Assembly: GCA_030248295.1 (NCBI GenBank)
Contig: JASANH010001440.1
Span: 496,001 to 560,000 of the forward strand
Direction: 5' to 3'
DNA from: Mesodorylaimus sp. YZB2_4
Taxonomy: Eukaryota > Nematoda > Enoplea > Dorylaimida > Dorylaimidae
Length of the DNA: 64,000 nucleotides
Part shown: piece by piece, positions 1 through 11,674 of the stretch
Layout: the number at the start of each line of letters is the position of its first letter
Numbering within the stretch: the stretch's first letter is position 1
Notes under the pieces: generated by a model
Databases searched by the model: none
The model's input: the letters and a program-made list of their open reading frames with translations, nothing else
Told to the model about the DNA's origin: nothing
Position numbers and translations under genes: made by a program

Positions 1-950
1 TTTGTACCTTATGGGTCATTGTGGCTTTTCTTGTATCCAGCCTAGAAAGGACTAATGGAATCCTATCCATACGGCATATTTGCCTTGGCTCTACCAATGT
101 TTGCCCACTCGGCAGCGCATTATGTTCGCGCGGGCATTCATCTCCTACCTTTAGCTGATTAAACAGAAACTACCATCGCCGGCGCGGGGATCATCATGGA
201 CAAATTACCGCTTCACGTTTAGTTTGTCCTTGCCTACCATACTCGCATCGAACCAAGCTCAACAGAGCCTGAGTAACTTAATCACCAGGCGGCGAATAGA
301 GAAAGTTGTACTCGTCGCTAGAGCTAATGCGAATTATCGATTTTTAGCCCCTGACATTTCATTCTTGTATACACAACTAATTTGCGTGCACAATCTTTTC
401 CTAGTTACAGGCCAAATCCTTTAGAGACACCCTCCAGCCAAACTACCGCTCATAAAGCCCACGCATGCTCTGAAAAAGATCCCAACCGAAAGCAGTACGG
501 TCAATGTTCATCGGTGGAAGTCGGCCGCAGATTGGCGGCTATCCAGCGCGCAAGCCTTTTTGAATCCTCCACTGCTTGAAAGCCACCCTTTCCCTCCCTC
601 AAACCGGAGATAAAGGTTTTTCAGTCAGCGGAGACAGTGTAAATGAACAGTTGACGGCTATAGCTTAAGTCGTACATCTTATATGTATCGTTGGCCTCCA
701 TTGCTTCGTTCTCGCCTCCTAGCCAGTCACCCGTTCAGACGGTGGCAGCTTCCGCTGTTCCAGACTCTTCAATAGTGTATATGCGTCGAGTCGAGTATTT
801 ATGCAAGCGTCAGCTGCACTCGTGACTAAACTATATTCTTCATTTTTTCGCCTGAATCACTTCAACGACGACTGGGTCCCTAAAGTTCTTTCCAAAAGGA
901 CCCTTTGCTTACTTTGCACTTGATTCTGCCCGCCAACTAGTCAGTCGTTG
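1..950. other. Gene-poor left edge
   Basis: No convincing gene. Short open frames here have no recognisable domain or splice context. The stretch probably includes the upstream region of the gene that starts at 998. Confidence 0.5.
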
Positions 951-997
951 GTTATCCTCGGTGGATCCGCGTTACTGGAGGGACCAGTGGTGAAATC

Positions 998-3900
998 ATG
1001 GCGTTCGCAGCGGCCATTTGGATGGCTCGTAAAGTGAGCATGCAACAAAGAAAGGCGATTCCGGACGAAGCATCACTACAAGCGTTTTGTATTACATTTC
1101 GACCAGAAAATAAAATCCTCCTATTCCCGCCGGCCATCGAAACTATGCGTTGGCTGAGAATGGTGGTTGAACAATTTTGGCAAGTCGATACGGTGGACGC
1201 CAAAGAAGATTGTTACACTTTGCATTTGACTGGTGCGCCATTTTTGAAACATTCGAGTCGAGAAAGCGCTATTTTATTGAAAACTATGTGCTGTCAGATT
1301 TTGGAAACGTTCAAGGCGCAGAACTGGCAATTAGTTCTGTGTACGGATTTGTCGTGTAAAAGTGATCTGACCGCGTGGTATTTCGCTCGATCACCAACAT
1401 CCACGGCATCCTTGGACGTACCAGATTCCCCGCAACAACTGAACCCAGCTTCACCAGCCGCCTTCGTTTGTTTAAGTTTAAGTAAAAATAACCAGTTACA
1501 AATCGTCAATGCATCGACCGAGTTGCAAGATTCCTTGAAATCTTGCGTCGAAGCTAGCTATCCACCCGGAATCGACAAGGATTCCCGAAAAGGTCGTGAT
1601 TACGAAATCAAATTGAAAGGCACACCATGGGATCCGAAAAACCGCTTGGAAAGCGTGGCTGCTTGTTCGCTTATGATAAATATATTTCGGAGATTTCACT
1701 TTAACGGTTTTCAATTGTACGGCATCGTCAATTTGAAGGTAAGTACATCTAGTCATTTTGTGATACCTACATGTTTCTAATTAACTAGCGGACCGCAGTC
1801 AGTTGTCACATGTTACCGAAACTTACATCACAGGGAGTCCCGACCTACAGTAGTAGGGGTTAGGCATGAATCACATTCAAAAACGTTAAAACCACACCGA
1901 TACACATGACTACTACATTTCTAGCTGAAGAAAATTCTTTTGAAACCAATGTCGAAGCCTAACTGTATACTGCAGAGCTGCATAACTCTTGCAAAGTTGT
2001 TTTGCTGACTGATTGTTTCAAAAGTCGCTCTAACTGGCGATCATAAGTTAAACCATGTGAATCTGCACAAAGTCTATCTTGCTGACCCGGGTCGTGGCCT
2101 AGCGGGCTAAGGGGTCTGCCTCTCAAGCTGGTTACGCACTTACAGTGGATATTTCGACTACCGCCTCGGTACAAAATGATTGTCAAATATGTGTTCCTTA
2201 GCCCCCGAGTGCTCTGTATAGTGCTTGGCTATGGATAAAGTATGACTTGACATGCTCACATACTATGTCATCTTCATTGCATGACTTCTGCTGACTTTTC
2301 GTTGGCTTGCTACTGAACTTACAATTTTTAAGGAAGTATGACGATTATATCAGGCGATTGATTAACATAGAGAAACGATCGGCTGACCTTGAAAAATATT
2401 TTGCGTCTTCCTGGACAGTTGGCCTAGGCTGCTCTATTGCGTCAAATTTTAGATTTGCTCTTGATTCATTGATAAAATACAGGTGCCGCGTTCCAAAAAA
2501 ACTTGAACGTCATTTATAGGTAGTCACTTGTACAAAGTCCCAGTGTTTAACATGGACCTTATTTTAAAATTTATGATAAGCAGCCTGAAAACTGCAATTT
2601 GTGCTACTTCCCAGTTTTTCCAACTTGCTGCACAAGGTCTCTTGTTTTTATTATTTCAAAACATCGCAGCCGTCAGGTTCAGGGTCATTTCTTTGAATTC
2701 TCAGAAGTACTTTTTTTATAACCAGCTCTCTCTCCCATAGTTGGACTCCAAGTAGTGGAAGCCTTGGGCAAAACTAATTTATTCCTTTATTATGCATTCG
2801 AGTCGACTAGCGATAAGGCGCAACACAAGTCTATGCTCGTTACTAGTCGAAATCGTGCCTCACAAACCGTCTCACTGGACCTCGGTTCGAAGCGAATGGC
2901 TGAGCAGTTTCGTTATGCTGATATTCGTTTTCGATCCTTTGAGAATTGAAAGGCCAACAAAATTGCTTTTTTCACAGAGAATGCAGCCGAGCCGATTGGC
3001 AATTTTCATTCTTTCAAAGGCCTCCTTTTATGGCTACGTGCTTGAACCGAACCAGCATAGAATCTTGTGAGTAAAATTTAATTGGCGCTAAAAATTGACG
3101 ACGGCGCTGCATTAGTTGATGTAATTTTCGTGACGACTTCTGAGAAAGAGAAAGGCCAAATAATAATTGCTAGAATTCGCCTAAGCGCGTCTTTCTCGAA
3201 GCAAGCATGCGAAGTGAATGAGATCTTTGAATTCGTTTCCAGCTTTCTCACCAAACCAGATTTGCAAGAAAAATGGCATTTATTTTAAGCAGCCGATTTT
3301 AATCATCTAGCACGACTTACCCCTAATATTTACCATTCCACAGGTTATCTGCATTCTTGAATACAAATTAGATGCACACGTGGTCCCCTAAAAAAATTTT
3401 TTCTCTGCGATAATTCAAGTGCCAATTTTCATCTTGATTTATATCTTCTGAGCGTATGTATGCATCAGAATCGGGAATGCGCTGACTTTTTCCTGCTTTA
3501 CGACTATGGACGGCTGCCAACAAAGTATAATGAAACCCTTCCATTAGGCAGTAGGCTCCCACATCTCAAAGCCATTCGTACAGTACAATAAGTTCGTTTC
3601 CTGATAGTCTAAAGTCCCTTGAGTTTTCCACCCCTAGCATTTTGTTTCTACACAAACAATCCAGTCAAGAAAGGATCAATCAAAATCTTCAAACAGATTG
3701 TGTTTGCACAAAGGAGTTGCTGTAACCAAGTGAGGCATGTTGTTAAAACGTAATACTTTGCTCAATATTTTGCCGAAAGCATGGTAATTAATTTCCTGCG
3801 GGAAGTTGCTTATTCGATCCCTGCTGCGTTCCATTAAAAAAATCATTACACAGAACTCATGATTTCAGTTAAAAGTTTTGTGATATGCTCGGTCTTCTAT

Positions 3901-5253
3901 CAAGCAATTTGATAGTCGTCTAGACGGTGTGTAGTACATATTTGGTATGGTGCTCATCAAACCTAAACTTGGCGGACCCTTTGATAGTTCACCTTTCTCA
4001 AAGTTCTAAGTAGATGTGTTTCTAAACATAGCAAAATAATTGCATAGCACGACGTTGTCCCAGAGAGACTAAAAATGGAATGCAAATTAGAAATTAACAA
4101 GGGAAAACTTGTTAAAAGTTCTTATCCACAACTTTATGCAAATATTCTTTTTGGTCACTTGTATCATGTAGCTAAAAAGTTCACATCCTTTTCCAACAGA
4201 TAGGACGCACAATCTAAAGGCTGCACTGTGTGTACAGTAGGTCACGGACATAATAATCAAAAAGTGTCAACCCTACAATTTGCAAACTGGCTCGAGAGAA
4301 CATTTGAACATGGCAAAGCTCGCATCGATAGCTGAATCTATTTTCAGGAGACTGCCGACTCCTTTATTTTTGAATACGACCCGCGTCAAACAGATGAAAA
4401 CGATCGATACATGATGATCGATATTGACGAGTCGAATCTGCTTCGCCTTGTTGGTGCCCCTGACAAGGTGACCGAGGTTGTGGAAGAAACATTGAAAACG
4501 TATTGGGAACCAGGTGTGGCATCAAAACATCGCATCGATGTGGACGAATTGTCATTCAAGTTTAATAAAAACCGACGAAAAACGATAGCTTCTTGCGCTT
4601 GGGAATTCAAATTGCAAGGTAACCCTTGGTATAGCAAAGCGACAAAAATTGGCAAAGCTCGTCAATTAATTACCTATCTCCTGGATAACCTATTGGCCAA
4701 TGGGTGGACAGTGGCCAGTGGCCTGGAGACTTCGAGAGCCACAGAAAGTAAAAGTGACTTGTTATTTCAATGTTGCCAACCAGTGCCCGGTGTGAAACAC
4801 GTGTGCATCAGTCCATTGGGGAAGAATAGCATACAAATTATAAACGCCCCTTTGTCTCTCCGTCAACTAATTCGTACAGAATTGGGCAACATCGTGACGC
4901 GCGAAAAGTTATCCTCGGATCAAACCCAATACGAGTTGACCCTGGCTGATTTTCCCTGGGATCCCGACCCGCACACCGATGTCGACAGTTACACCGAAGT
5001 GCGACGACGAATGGGAGCACTGTTGCAAACGTTGATGGACGCCCGTTGGATGGTCATCGCGTCGGCCGATGTGGCGCACGAGACCCAGGAGGACCCAGCT
5101 GGGGACCACGTGGGCATTCATAGCTGGTTCCTTATTTATACAGGACCTGACGAGCGAGGCGGTGCCGGAATCCGAGTGACGGCCAACAGCGTGCTGCAAG
5201 TGGCTGGTGTGGCTGGTCGTGTCGGAAGCTCGCACTCGAGACTGAAAGAGTAG
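998..5253 (+). CDS. Four-module repeat protein of unknown function (2 exons)
   Basis: Exon 1 is 998-1738 and exon 2 is 4348-5253. The intron has donor GTAAGT and acceptor TTTTCAG in phase 0, giving 548 residues. The protein contains four diverged copies of one module of about 100-120 residues (about 30-132, 155-256, 268-389, 397-512). Each copy has a short beta-rich start (for example LQIVNA, IQIINA), then a strand ending in a G-x-P-W-like turn (LHLTGAPF, IKLKGTPW, FKLQGNPW, LTLADFPW), a helix, and a closing strand around a W or G-W/F (NWQLVLCTDLS, GWTVASGLETS, RWMVIASADVA). There is no signal peptide or membrane segment, so a soluble protein is inferred. The intron falls inside module 2. I do not recognise a named family and no catalytic motif is visible. 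The start at 998 is the first ATG of the open frame. A poly(A) signal lies at 5437. Confidence 0.8.
2087..2254 (+). repeat. tRNA-derived SINE, copy 1
   Basis: The head resembles a tRNA, with an A-box-like GTGGCCTAGCGG and a degenerate B box. It is followed by a non-tRNA body that ends near GGCTATGGATAAAG and a tail of TGACATG-like units. The same order recurs at 11511-11674 (minus), 54622-54782 and 55545-55696. This copy lies in the intron of the four-module gene. The anticodon region (CTCTCA) is closest to tRNA-Glu, which is an inference. Confidence 0.8.
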
Positions 5254-5436
5254 AAAATTGGGGATCTGAGCGTGTTGGATACAAGCAGACTCGATGAAGT
5301 CCATTTCGTTAGCTGCTTTATGATTAGACTCGAAATCAAGACATCCTTAAAGGCACAACTGTATACCTTTAGTGATCGTCCTTGATACAAAGCAAGGCTA
5401 GCTACACCGTGTCTACATATATGTTGGTTGTGCTTT

Positions 5437-5442
5437 AATAAA
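5437..5442 (+). promoter_or_regulatory. Poly(A) signal AATAAA
   Basis: A canonical AATAAA lies 184 bp downstream of the stop codon of the four-module gene, with no competing gene between them. Confidence 0.6.
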
Positions 5443-5763
5443 AGCCAGAGGGCAGTGAAGGTGCCAGCTTTTTGGGCTCAACCTGAGCACTCAGTACTTT
5501 CTAAACGCTCCGTCAAAGTCAAAAATACGCTTTCTTTCAGCAAATGTGCAGTAAAGTACGAGCCACAATTAACTTTATTGCAGTCCATGATTTTCTTACG
5601 GCACAAATACGCCGCCAACCTTGTCACTACCGCTGCGCGTTACCTGCATCATGTTGGATGGTTTTTAAACACCAGCTTCATGCTTTCAACACGGGTGTAT
5701 AAATGAAATCACTAATCTTCTAGTGGCTCTGGAGGCCAACTATGACCGCATGATGGGTAGGGC

Positions 5764-5916
5764 GCTCTGATCCTGATCGTGGAGGCAGATCCAGACAGCT
5801 TTGCCCAGTATCGCTGGATGGCCTTCGATTTTAGACCACGGTCGAGCAGCATGTTTGAGTCGGTGACAGTGGTGGGTGGGGGGGACATGTCGAAGATGAC
5901 TCAGAAGATGTTCTAG
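5764..5916 (+). pseudogene. Possible decayed coding exon
   Basis: An open frame of 50 codons with coding-like composition (contains ILIVEADPDSFAQYRW and MAFDFRPRSS) ends in TAG. A second coding-like frame just upstream (contains ALEANYDRMMGRA) meets it one base out of register, near 5764. This looks like one frameshifted exon, but no family is recognised. It could be chance. Confidence 0.25.
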
Positions 5917-5919
5917 ATA

Positions 5920-8470
5920 TGGTGTTTTTTTTTCATTTTCGTCGAGCTCTTTTCCTTGCTAAACACAACAATGGAATGCTTGGATCAGATCCGATCATTT
6001 GTGAAGAAAGGTACCTTTTAATTAGGTGCCTTTGTCAATCATATGTAATCATTTTAAACGCTGTTCAGCGCCGTTGATTCTTGGTGGGAAAATCTTTGCG
6101 TTCAGTCTGGAGGAAACCTGGAGAGAGCTGTGTATAGTGTCTCAGAAGCCCGCGCTAAATCTACGATTTGAATTTGACAGACATGCACCAATATGAGCGA
6201 GAATAGGGAAAGTCAACTGTACGTAAATGTATATCCTTCGATATTCAGTTCATACCTGTGCTTGCTGGAAGAGGCAGGTTCGCGTCAATTGAAGCGCTGA
6301 GTTGGAGAAAATGTCAAAAGGCCGCGACCGCAAAAAGTTCCATAGCCTTATGTTCCACTGTGTTATGAAATTAAAAAAGGTTCAGCAAAGTCTGTTGCAG
6401 CACTCTGTAATGCCCCAATGATCAGACCCCTTTACAATCGCATGCCCCTGGGTGACTCTTAATGGAACATGAAGGGAGAAGGTTTCAAAGTGGTCTGGCG
6501 TGCGCATTCTGATTTAGTTTCGGTTTCCCAGCAACCTGAAAAACATGCTGTACGTGGGACCTGCTTCCTTTCAAAGGATTCAAGGGAAAAACAGCAAGCG
6601 AATATGCTAGTCAAGTATGAATGCGTCAGAGCTGCCCTTAACGGGACAATCATTAATTCGAAGGCTGCCCAGCAAGGTCAGTATAAACAGGGCAGTTCGG
6701 TGCAAGTGTAAGGAGGAGCATCATTGTAGTTTTCTTCCCAAGCAATAACAGGCAGTTTCTTACGAACCGCCCAATTATCTACTGGTACCTTTTCCAACCT
6801 TGGAGTGTCCTCTTTAATTATATTGCTTCCCAAAAACAATCACGCTGAAAACTGTTACAATCAAAGTCTATTTCAGCAATGGGGCGTGTATTAGTTAGTA
6901 CAAAAGTGGCTGTTATGGACTGGCGAAGAGAACAACAATCGCGCTCCTCCTCGCATATTGCAAAGAACTACCTTGGGTACCCGACCTTGTCTCTTTCGCC
7001 TTTTGTTAATATGGTAACTACCCCTTTGAAGGACCCTTTCAGCGCCCACATCGTCGATAGCAAAGGTAATCAAGTGGTCGTCTTTCAGCTGTATATGACA
7101 GGTAGAAATATTCTGAAAATAAAAGGGTGAAAAATGTATTAAATATGGGAAAATAATTTGATGGTAAAGGCATTCGCAACACTCACGACCGATCCAATAA
7201 ACATTAGGAAACTATTCACCCGAGCCACCAGACAACTCAACATGAATGTTTCCTGGTTGTAGGAAACCGATATAGATATTGGGCAACAAGGAGCTCAACT
7301 AACTACTGGTTTCTTCGCAGTACGTAACGTACTGTATTTACCCGGAACATAAGAAAAAGTATGTACATAATATCGCATATCCTCAGCATGTACAATAATA
7401 TGTGAAAAAGTATTGATGCTAGAAAATCACTGTCAGTCATTATTGTCCCTACGATGCAAAAGAGCACATCGCAATTTTTGAGTCATTTTAAGTCATTATT
7501 GCTGAGGGCTTTCTTATCACCACTCGTAAACACACAGTTATTCACGGACAGAATATCCAGAGGATTCGGCTAGCCCGAAGGTACGATGAAAAGGAAGAAA
7601 ACGCAGTCAGTTGAGGTCTCAACATTCACACTGAACGAAAGGCTATGGCATTTTAAGCAGGGTGCCGTGCAACCAGAATACTGTTGCCCATTTGACTTCC
7701 ACTCAAAACCCTCCTGGGACCTATTTCGTCTATAACGATTGCTTCTTCTCCGCTCGAACAGTTTCTCGTGGAAGAAAGGGGTTACAACTTACTGCGGCAG
7801 TATGTGGCTGCCCGTTCCATTGACGATCTGTCTTGCTCTAGATGGAGAAAGGAGCGCAGGAGGAACAATAAGATCTACAGTACTGTACAGTAGCGAACAA
7901 AAGTAAAACAACTTAGCTAACAACTGCATTGCTCAATGATTCTCAGAAAAAAATTGAAAGCAAAAGGATTTTGATGCTTATCAGTGAAGAGAGCACTGGA
8001 AACTGATGAAGAAACAGCTCATATATCTCATATGCTTTTAGACAAGCAGAGGCAGCAAGACTCGAAGAAAGATGGTACGAACAAGGTCGCTCTAAATTTG
8101 TCTGGTAATGTAGTATATACTTTTGGAAACTCATTGAAATCAAAGTTGATCATTTTGAAGGTTCAAGAGAACTTAGAAAGATACAGGATTTTAAACTCCC
8201 TGACCCAGAACAATTCAATATCATTCGATTTGAAAAAATCACGATTTCTTCCTCTGTCTCTTCTCTTCCCTTGAACTCGTCAGCTTTATTCTATAGTTCC
8301 TGCTTTTCCTGCTCTATTGTTGCCGTCATTAATTTCCCATCCTCACGAAGCTTTTCACATCCTATAATTTCCCTCTGGCAAAATATAACTGTTCAAATCA
8401 ATTGTCAAACACGGTTGTCATTTTCTAGGACAGAGAGAAAGTCTTCAGAGCAACTGCTCCCGCTTTTTTG
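5920..8470. other. Intergenic stretch without a supported gene
   Basis: Only short open frames without domains are seen. A segment at about 7981-8074 is bracketed by plausible splice signals (TTATCAG and GGTACG) and reads as a charged helix, but nothing around it completes a gene. Confidence 0.5.
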
Positions 8471-8487
8471 TGCCCTTACCTGGAAAA

Positions 8488-9509
8488 ATGTCGAATAACA
8501 GCAGTGTCTCATCGTGCACGCTTAGCCCTGGAATCATTCGCTTGCAGGAAGACCTCTATTTCCCCATCTACTACATTCTGGTCCCGATCAATCTCCTGAT
8601 TGGCATATTTGTCACAATGTCACCATGCTGGCAGCTTTCAAAAAGCAATCAAAGAAAGAAGAAGCGTACATGTTCCAAATCTTGACGACCATCAGCAAAA
8701 CGATCGAGATCGCAAGCTACGTGCTTTTCCTGTTAATGAGGAAATGGGGGTCGAACTTGGACAGTCCTGGCCTGAAATGGTTCATTCGAATATACGCCCT
8801 CGAGTGGTACGTGGCCCACGTGTCCTCGCCTCTGATCAATGTCTGTATCTCCAGCACCCTCCTGTTCTCGGTAGCCATGGCCACTGACCGTGTGCTGGCA
8901 TTGGCCAGACCATTTCAGTATCGAAATTTCAAACATGGGCGGAACCAGATCATAGCTGCCATCATATGTTTCTCCGTAGGCCTCAGCACGAACGTGTACG
9001 ACTGCTGGCGATTGAGAGTGATATCCCTGGGCGATGAAGGAGAGTACAAAATTGTCAGCAACTCCGTCTATGTCTCTTCTGTGGAAGCCACTGTCCTCTC
9101 CCAAGTGCGCACTGTGGTCAGAGCCGCCAGCATTTTGGCCATTGTAGTTCTGAATACAACCATGACTGTCTATTATCGGAAGCAAATAAAAAAAGTGGGA
9201 AATTTGATGACTAGTAGCAATCAAACCGTGGAAAAGGAAAGGCGAGAAAACGAAAAGACCCTGTTTCTGATTACCATGTGGCAGTCCATACTGATCTGCA
9301 TTGGGGAGACCCCGCGCACGTGCGCCTACGCCATCGTGTACCTGATGCCAGCATTCGGGGCTTGTTACGGGTCGACCATGGGCACCTTCGTCGATCTAGT
9401 CTTCACCACTTGTGATGCTATTAATTTCTTCGTGGTTTTGTCGATTAATAGGAAATTTAGGGAAATGATTCGAGGTGTTTTGTCTTGGAAAATGTGTAAG
9501 AAAACCTGA
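8488..9509 (+). pseudogene. 7TM receptor, copy 1, frameshifted in TM1
   Basis: Single-exon seven-transmembrane receptor. The N-terminus (MSNNSSVSS, with N-glycosylation sites) and most of TM1 are read in one frame from 8488. The rest (about 290 residues from about 8625) is in another frame. Comparison with copy 2 at 18661 shows the cause: near 8610 copy 1 carries two extra bases, which destroy the TM1 GNV motif kept in copy 2. Downstream features are intact: a DRV motif after TM3 (ATDRVLALARP), TM4 to TM7, and a basic C-tail. A shorter protein from the ATG at 8625 would lack TM1. The family is a divergent nematode-type receptor group; ligand and expression are unknown. A sequencing or assembly error at one site would make it functional. 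Confidence 0.85.
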
Positions 9510-10541
9510 GCGCACAAATATCTAAAATTGTTGATGTGATCGGTTCATCTGTTGTGAGGTAACGATTTATACAACCTTTATCAGATGTAGGTATGTGGGT
9601 GGATTTGTTGGCTGCTCTGATTACTTGCGACCACACGTGATGCCCAAGAAGTTTGTGCGAGCTGCAGTTCCACCTGAGGGATTGAAGAACCCTGGACTGT
9701 TTGGCTTTCACTTTCGTATATTAATTGGGATGCTGGAGAAAAGCTGGTTCGTAACTTTATCCAACTTCATCCTGTCAGTCACCGCTTGATTGGCATTGAT
9801 CCGTTGTTCACACTTGCAATTTCAGTGGATTGTCCGTGAGCGCAATTGTTCTGTTAATCTTTGCGGATGCTTGATGGTGGCACTGACGATGAGCAGGAAT
9901 GGGCTCGATATGACGGCAATTGGAACCACGCTATGTACCTTAAAGGGCTAGAGATAAGCAGATTGCCGTCGACACCTGGATTCTTTGGATCTTTAGATCA
10001 TTGAAAATGCCTTGATGCTCGTTGACGACTCGGCTCAGAAGCGAGCTGGTAACAAAAACTCATCAGGCGATGTGATTAAAGTAATTGGTATAATTTGCGT
10101 AAGCACGCCCTAGTCAAGCATGGTATTGTATCTGCTCAAAGTGGGTACGAGGGGAGTTCAAAAAGGTCGTATCCTGACTACATTTAAGAGACGGTTTCTG
10201 AGAGACTCAACCCAGACGGAATATCGAGCCTCTCTTTCGAGCCTTCTTGAGCTGATGTTTGTCGTGTCGTCTGTTACGTTTGTTCCGATGTAATCCACAT
10301 GGTTAATCAAAGCAGTATTGCACAATGGAATGCTAGCTAGCCACTAATCGGTCCATGATCCTTTGTTGTGAATTCATGCTTATGGTACTGTAGATAGCCA
10401 CGTCACTCAACAAGTATTTCAGCTTTGAGCGACTGCTCTGAATGCTTTAAGCATTCGACGGATCAAAAAAGCACACAAATTGTATGCTATGTTCTGATTC
10501 GATGATACGTTGAATTAATTCTTTCCAATTATAGAAATTAT
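9510..10541. other. Intergenic, nothing recognised
   Basis: AT-rich sequence between receptor copy 1 and the TTAGGC tract. No open frame with domain content and no inverted repeats were seen. Confidence 0.5.
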
Positions 10542-11007
10542 AGCTTAGGCTTAGGCTTAGGCTTAGGCTTAGGGCTCAGGCTTCGGCTTAGGCTTAGGGC
10601 TTAGGCTTAGGCTTAGGCTTAGGCTTAGGCTTAGGCTTAGGCTTAGGCTTAGGCTTAGGCTTAGGCTTAGGCTTAGGCTTAGGCTTAGGCTTAGGCTTAG
10701 GCTTAGGCTTAGGCTTAGGCTTAGGCTTAGGCTTAGGCTTAGGCTTAGGCTTAGGCTTAGGCTTAGGCTTAGGCTTAGGCTTAGGCTTAGGGCTCAGGCT
10801 TAGGCTTAGGCTTAGGCTTAGGGCTTAGGCTTAGGCTTAGGCTTAGGCTTAGGCTTAGGCTTAGGCTTAGGCTTAGGCTTAGGCTTAGGCTTAGGGCTCA
10901 GGCTTAGGGCTCAGGCTTAGGCTTAGGCTTAGGCTTAGGCTTAGGCTTAGGCTTAGGCTTAGGCTTAGGCTTAGGCTTAGGCTTAGGCTTAGGCTCAGGC
11001 TTAGGCA
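10542..11007 (+). repeat. Interstitial telomeric repeat (TTAGGC)n
   Basis: About 75 head-to-tail TTAGGC hexamers in one orientation, with scattered variants: TTAGGGC insertions, GCTCAGGC, and one CTTCGGC. The outer 80-100 bp at each end hold most of the variants and the middle is almost perfect. TTAGGC is the telomere unit of many nematodes. Non-telomeric DNA continues for 53 kb to the right, so this is not a chromosome end in this assembly. Confidence 0.97.
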
Positions 11008-11510
11008 ATCTTTAAACTTGAATATCTCAACACTGCTTCGGATTTTAGAAGGCACTGAGGAATAATTTGGGCTGCTATCCTGCCAGAGCTTCTTTTAACA
11101 ATCTGCATACTGTGCACGTATATTTTGAGCTTGAAAAATGAAGCGTTGGTGCTCGCCGAATGTGCGCTACATTAGATTCGACCGAGCACATTTACGTGGG
11201 CGCATAAACGGGCGTTTGATAATGTGTACTCAGTACTCAAACTTATACAGTAAATGCGTCAGAATGTTTATGCGGCGTAAAAGCCATAACGCGATGAGAG
11301 TTTTCGGCATGGCAACAAGACTTCACCAACTGAATGCAGCAGTGACATCTTTCTACGCTTAATTGTTAGTCTGTTCCACCCACAGTCGTAGTGCGTTTGA
11401 AGAGATCTGGTGGACATGCCCATAAACGGAGAACTACGAGCTCCCCCTGGACATCTGCCCACTGGATGCTCTGGGCATCATACTGTAATTTAGCGAGTGC
11501 TCATGAATTG

Positions 11511-11674
11511 TTATGTCATGTCATGCTTTATCCATAGCCAAGAACTGCACAGCCACTCGAGGACTAAGAAGCACATTTGAATATCATTTTGCACCAAGGC
11601 AGGAGTCGAATCCTCCCCTGTAAGTGCGCACCCAGCGTGAGAGGCAGACCCCTCAGCCCGCTAGGCCACGACCC
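11511..11674 (-). repeat. tRNA-derived SINE, copy 2 (minus strand)
   Basis: The reverse complement starts GGGTCGTGGCCTAGCGGG and contains the CTGCCTCTCACGCTGG anticodon-arm region. It has a good B-box-like GATTCGACTCC region, then the same body as the other copies and a CATGACATGACA tail. Confidence 0.8.

Noticed and set aside
7981-8268. SNARE-like exon (ALETDEETAHISHMLLDKQ)
   Set aside because: The heptad-like pattern is short, the match to Vti1-type SNAREs is weak and no other exon of such a gene is present.
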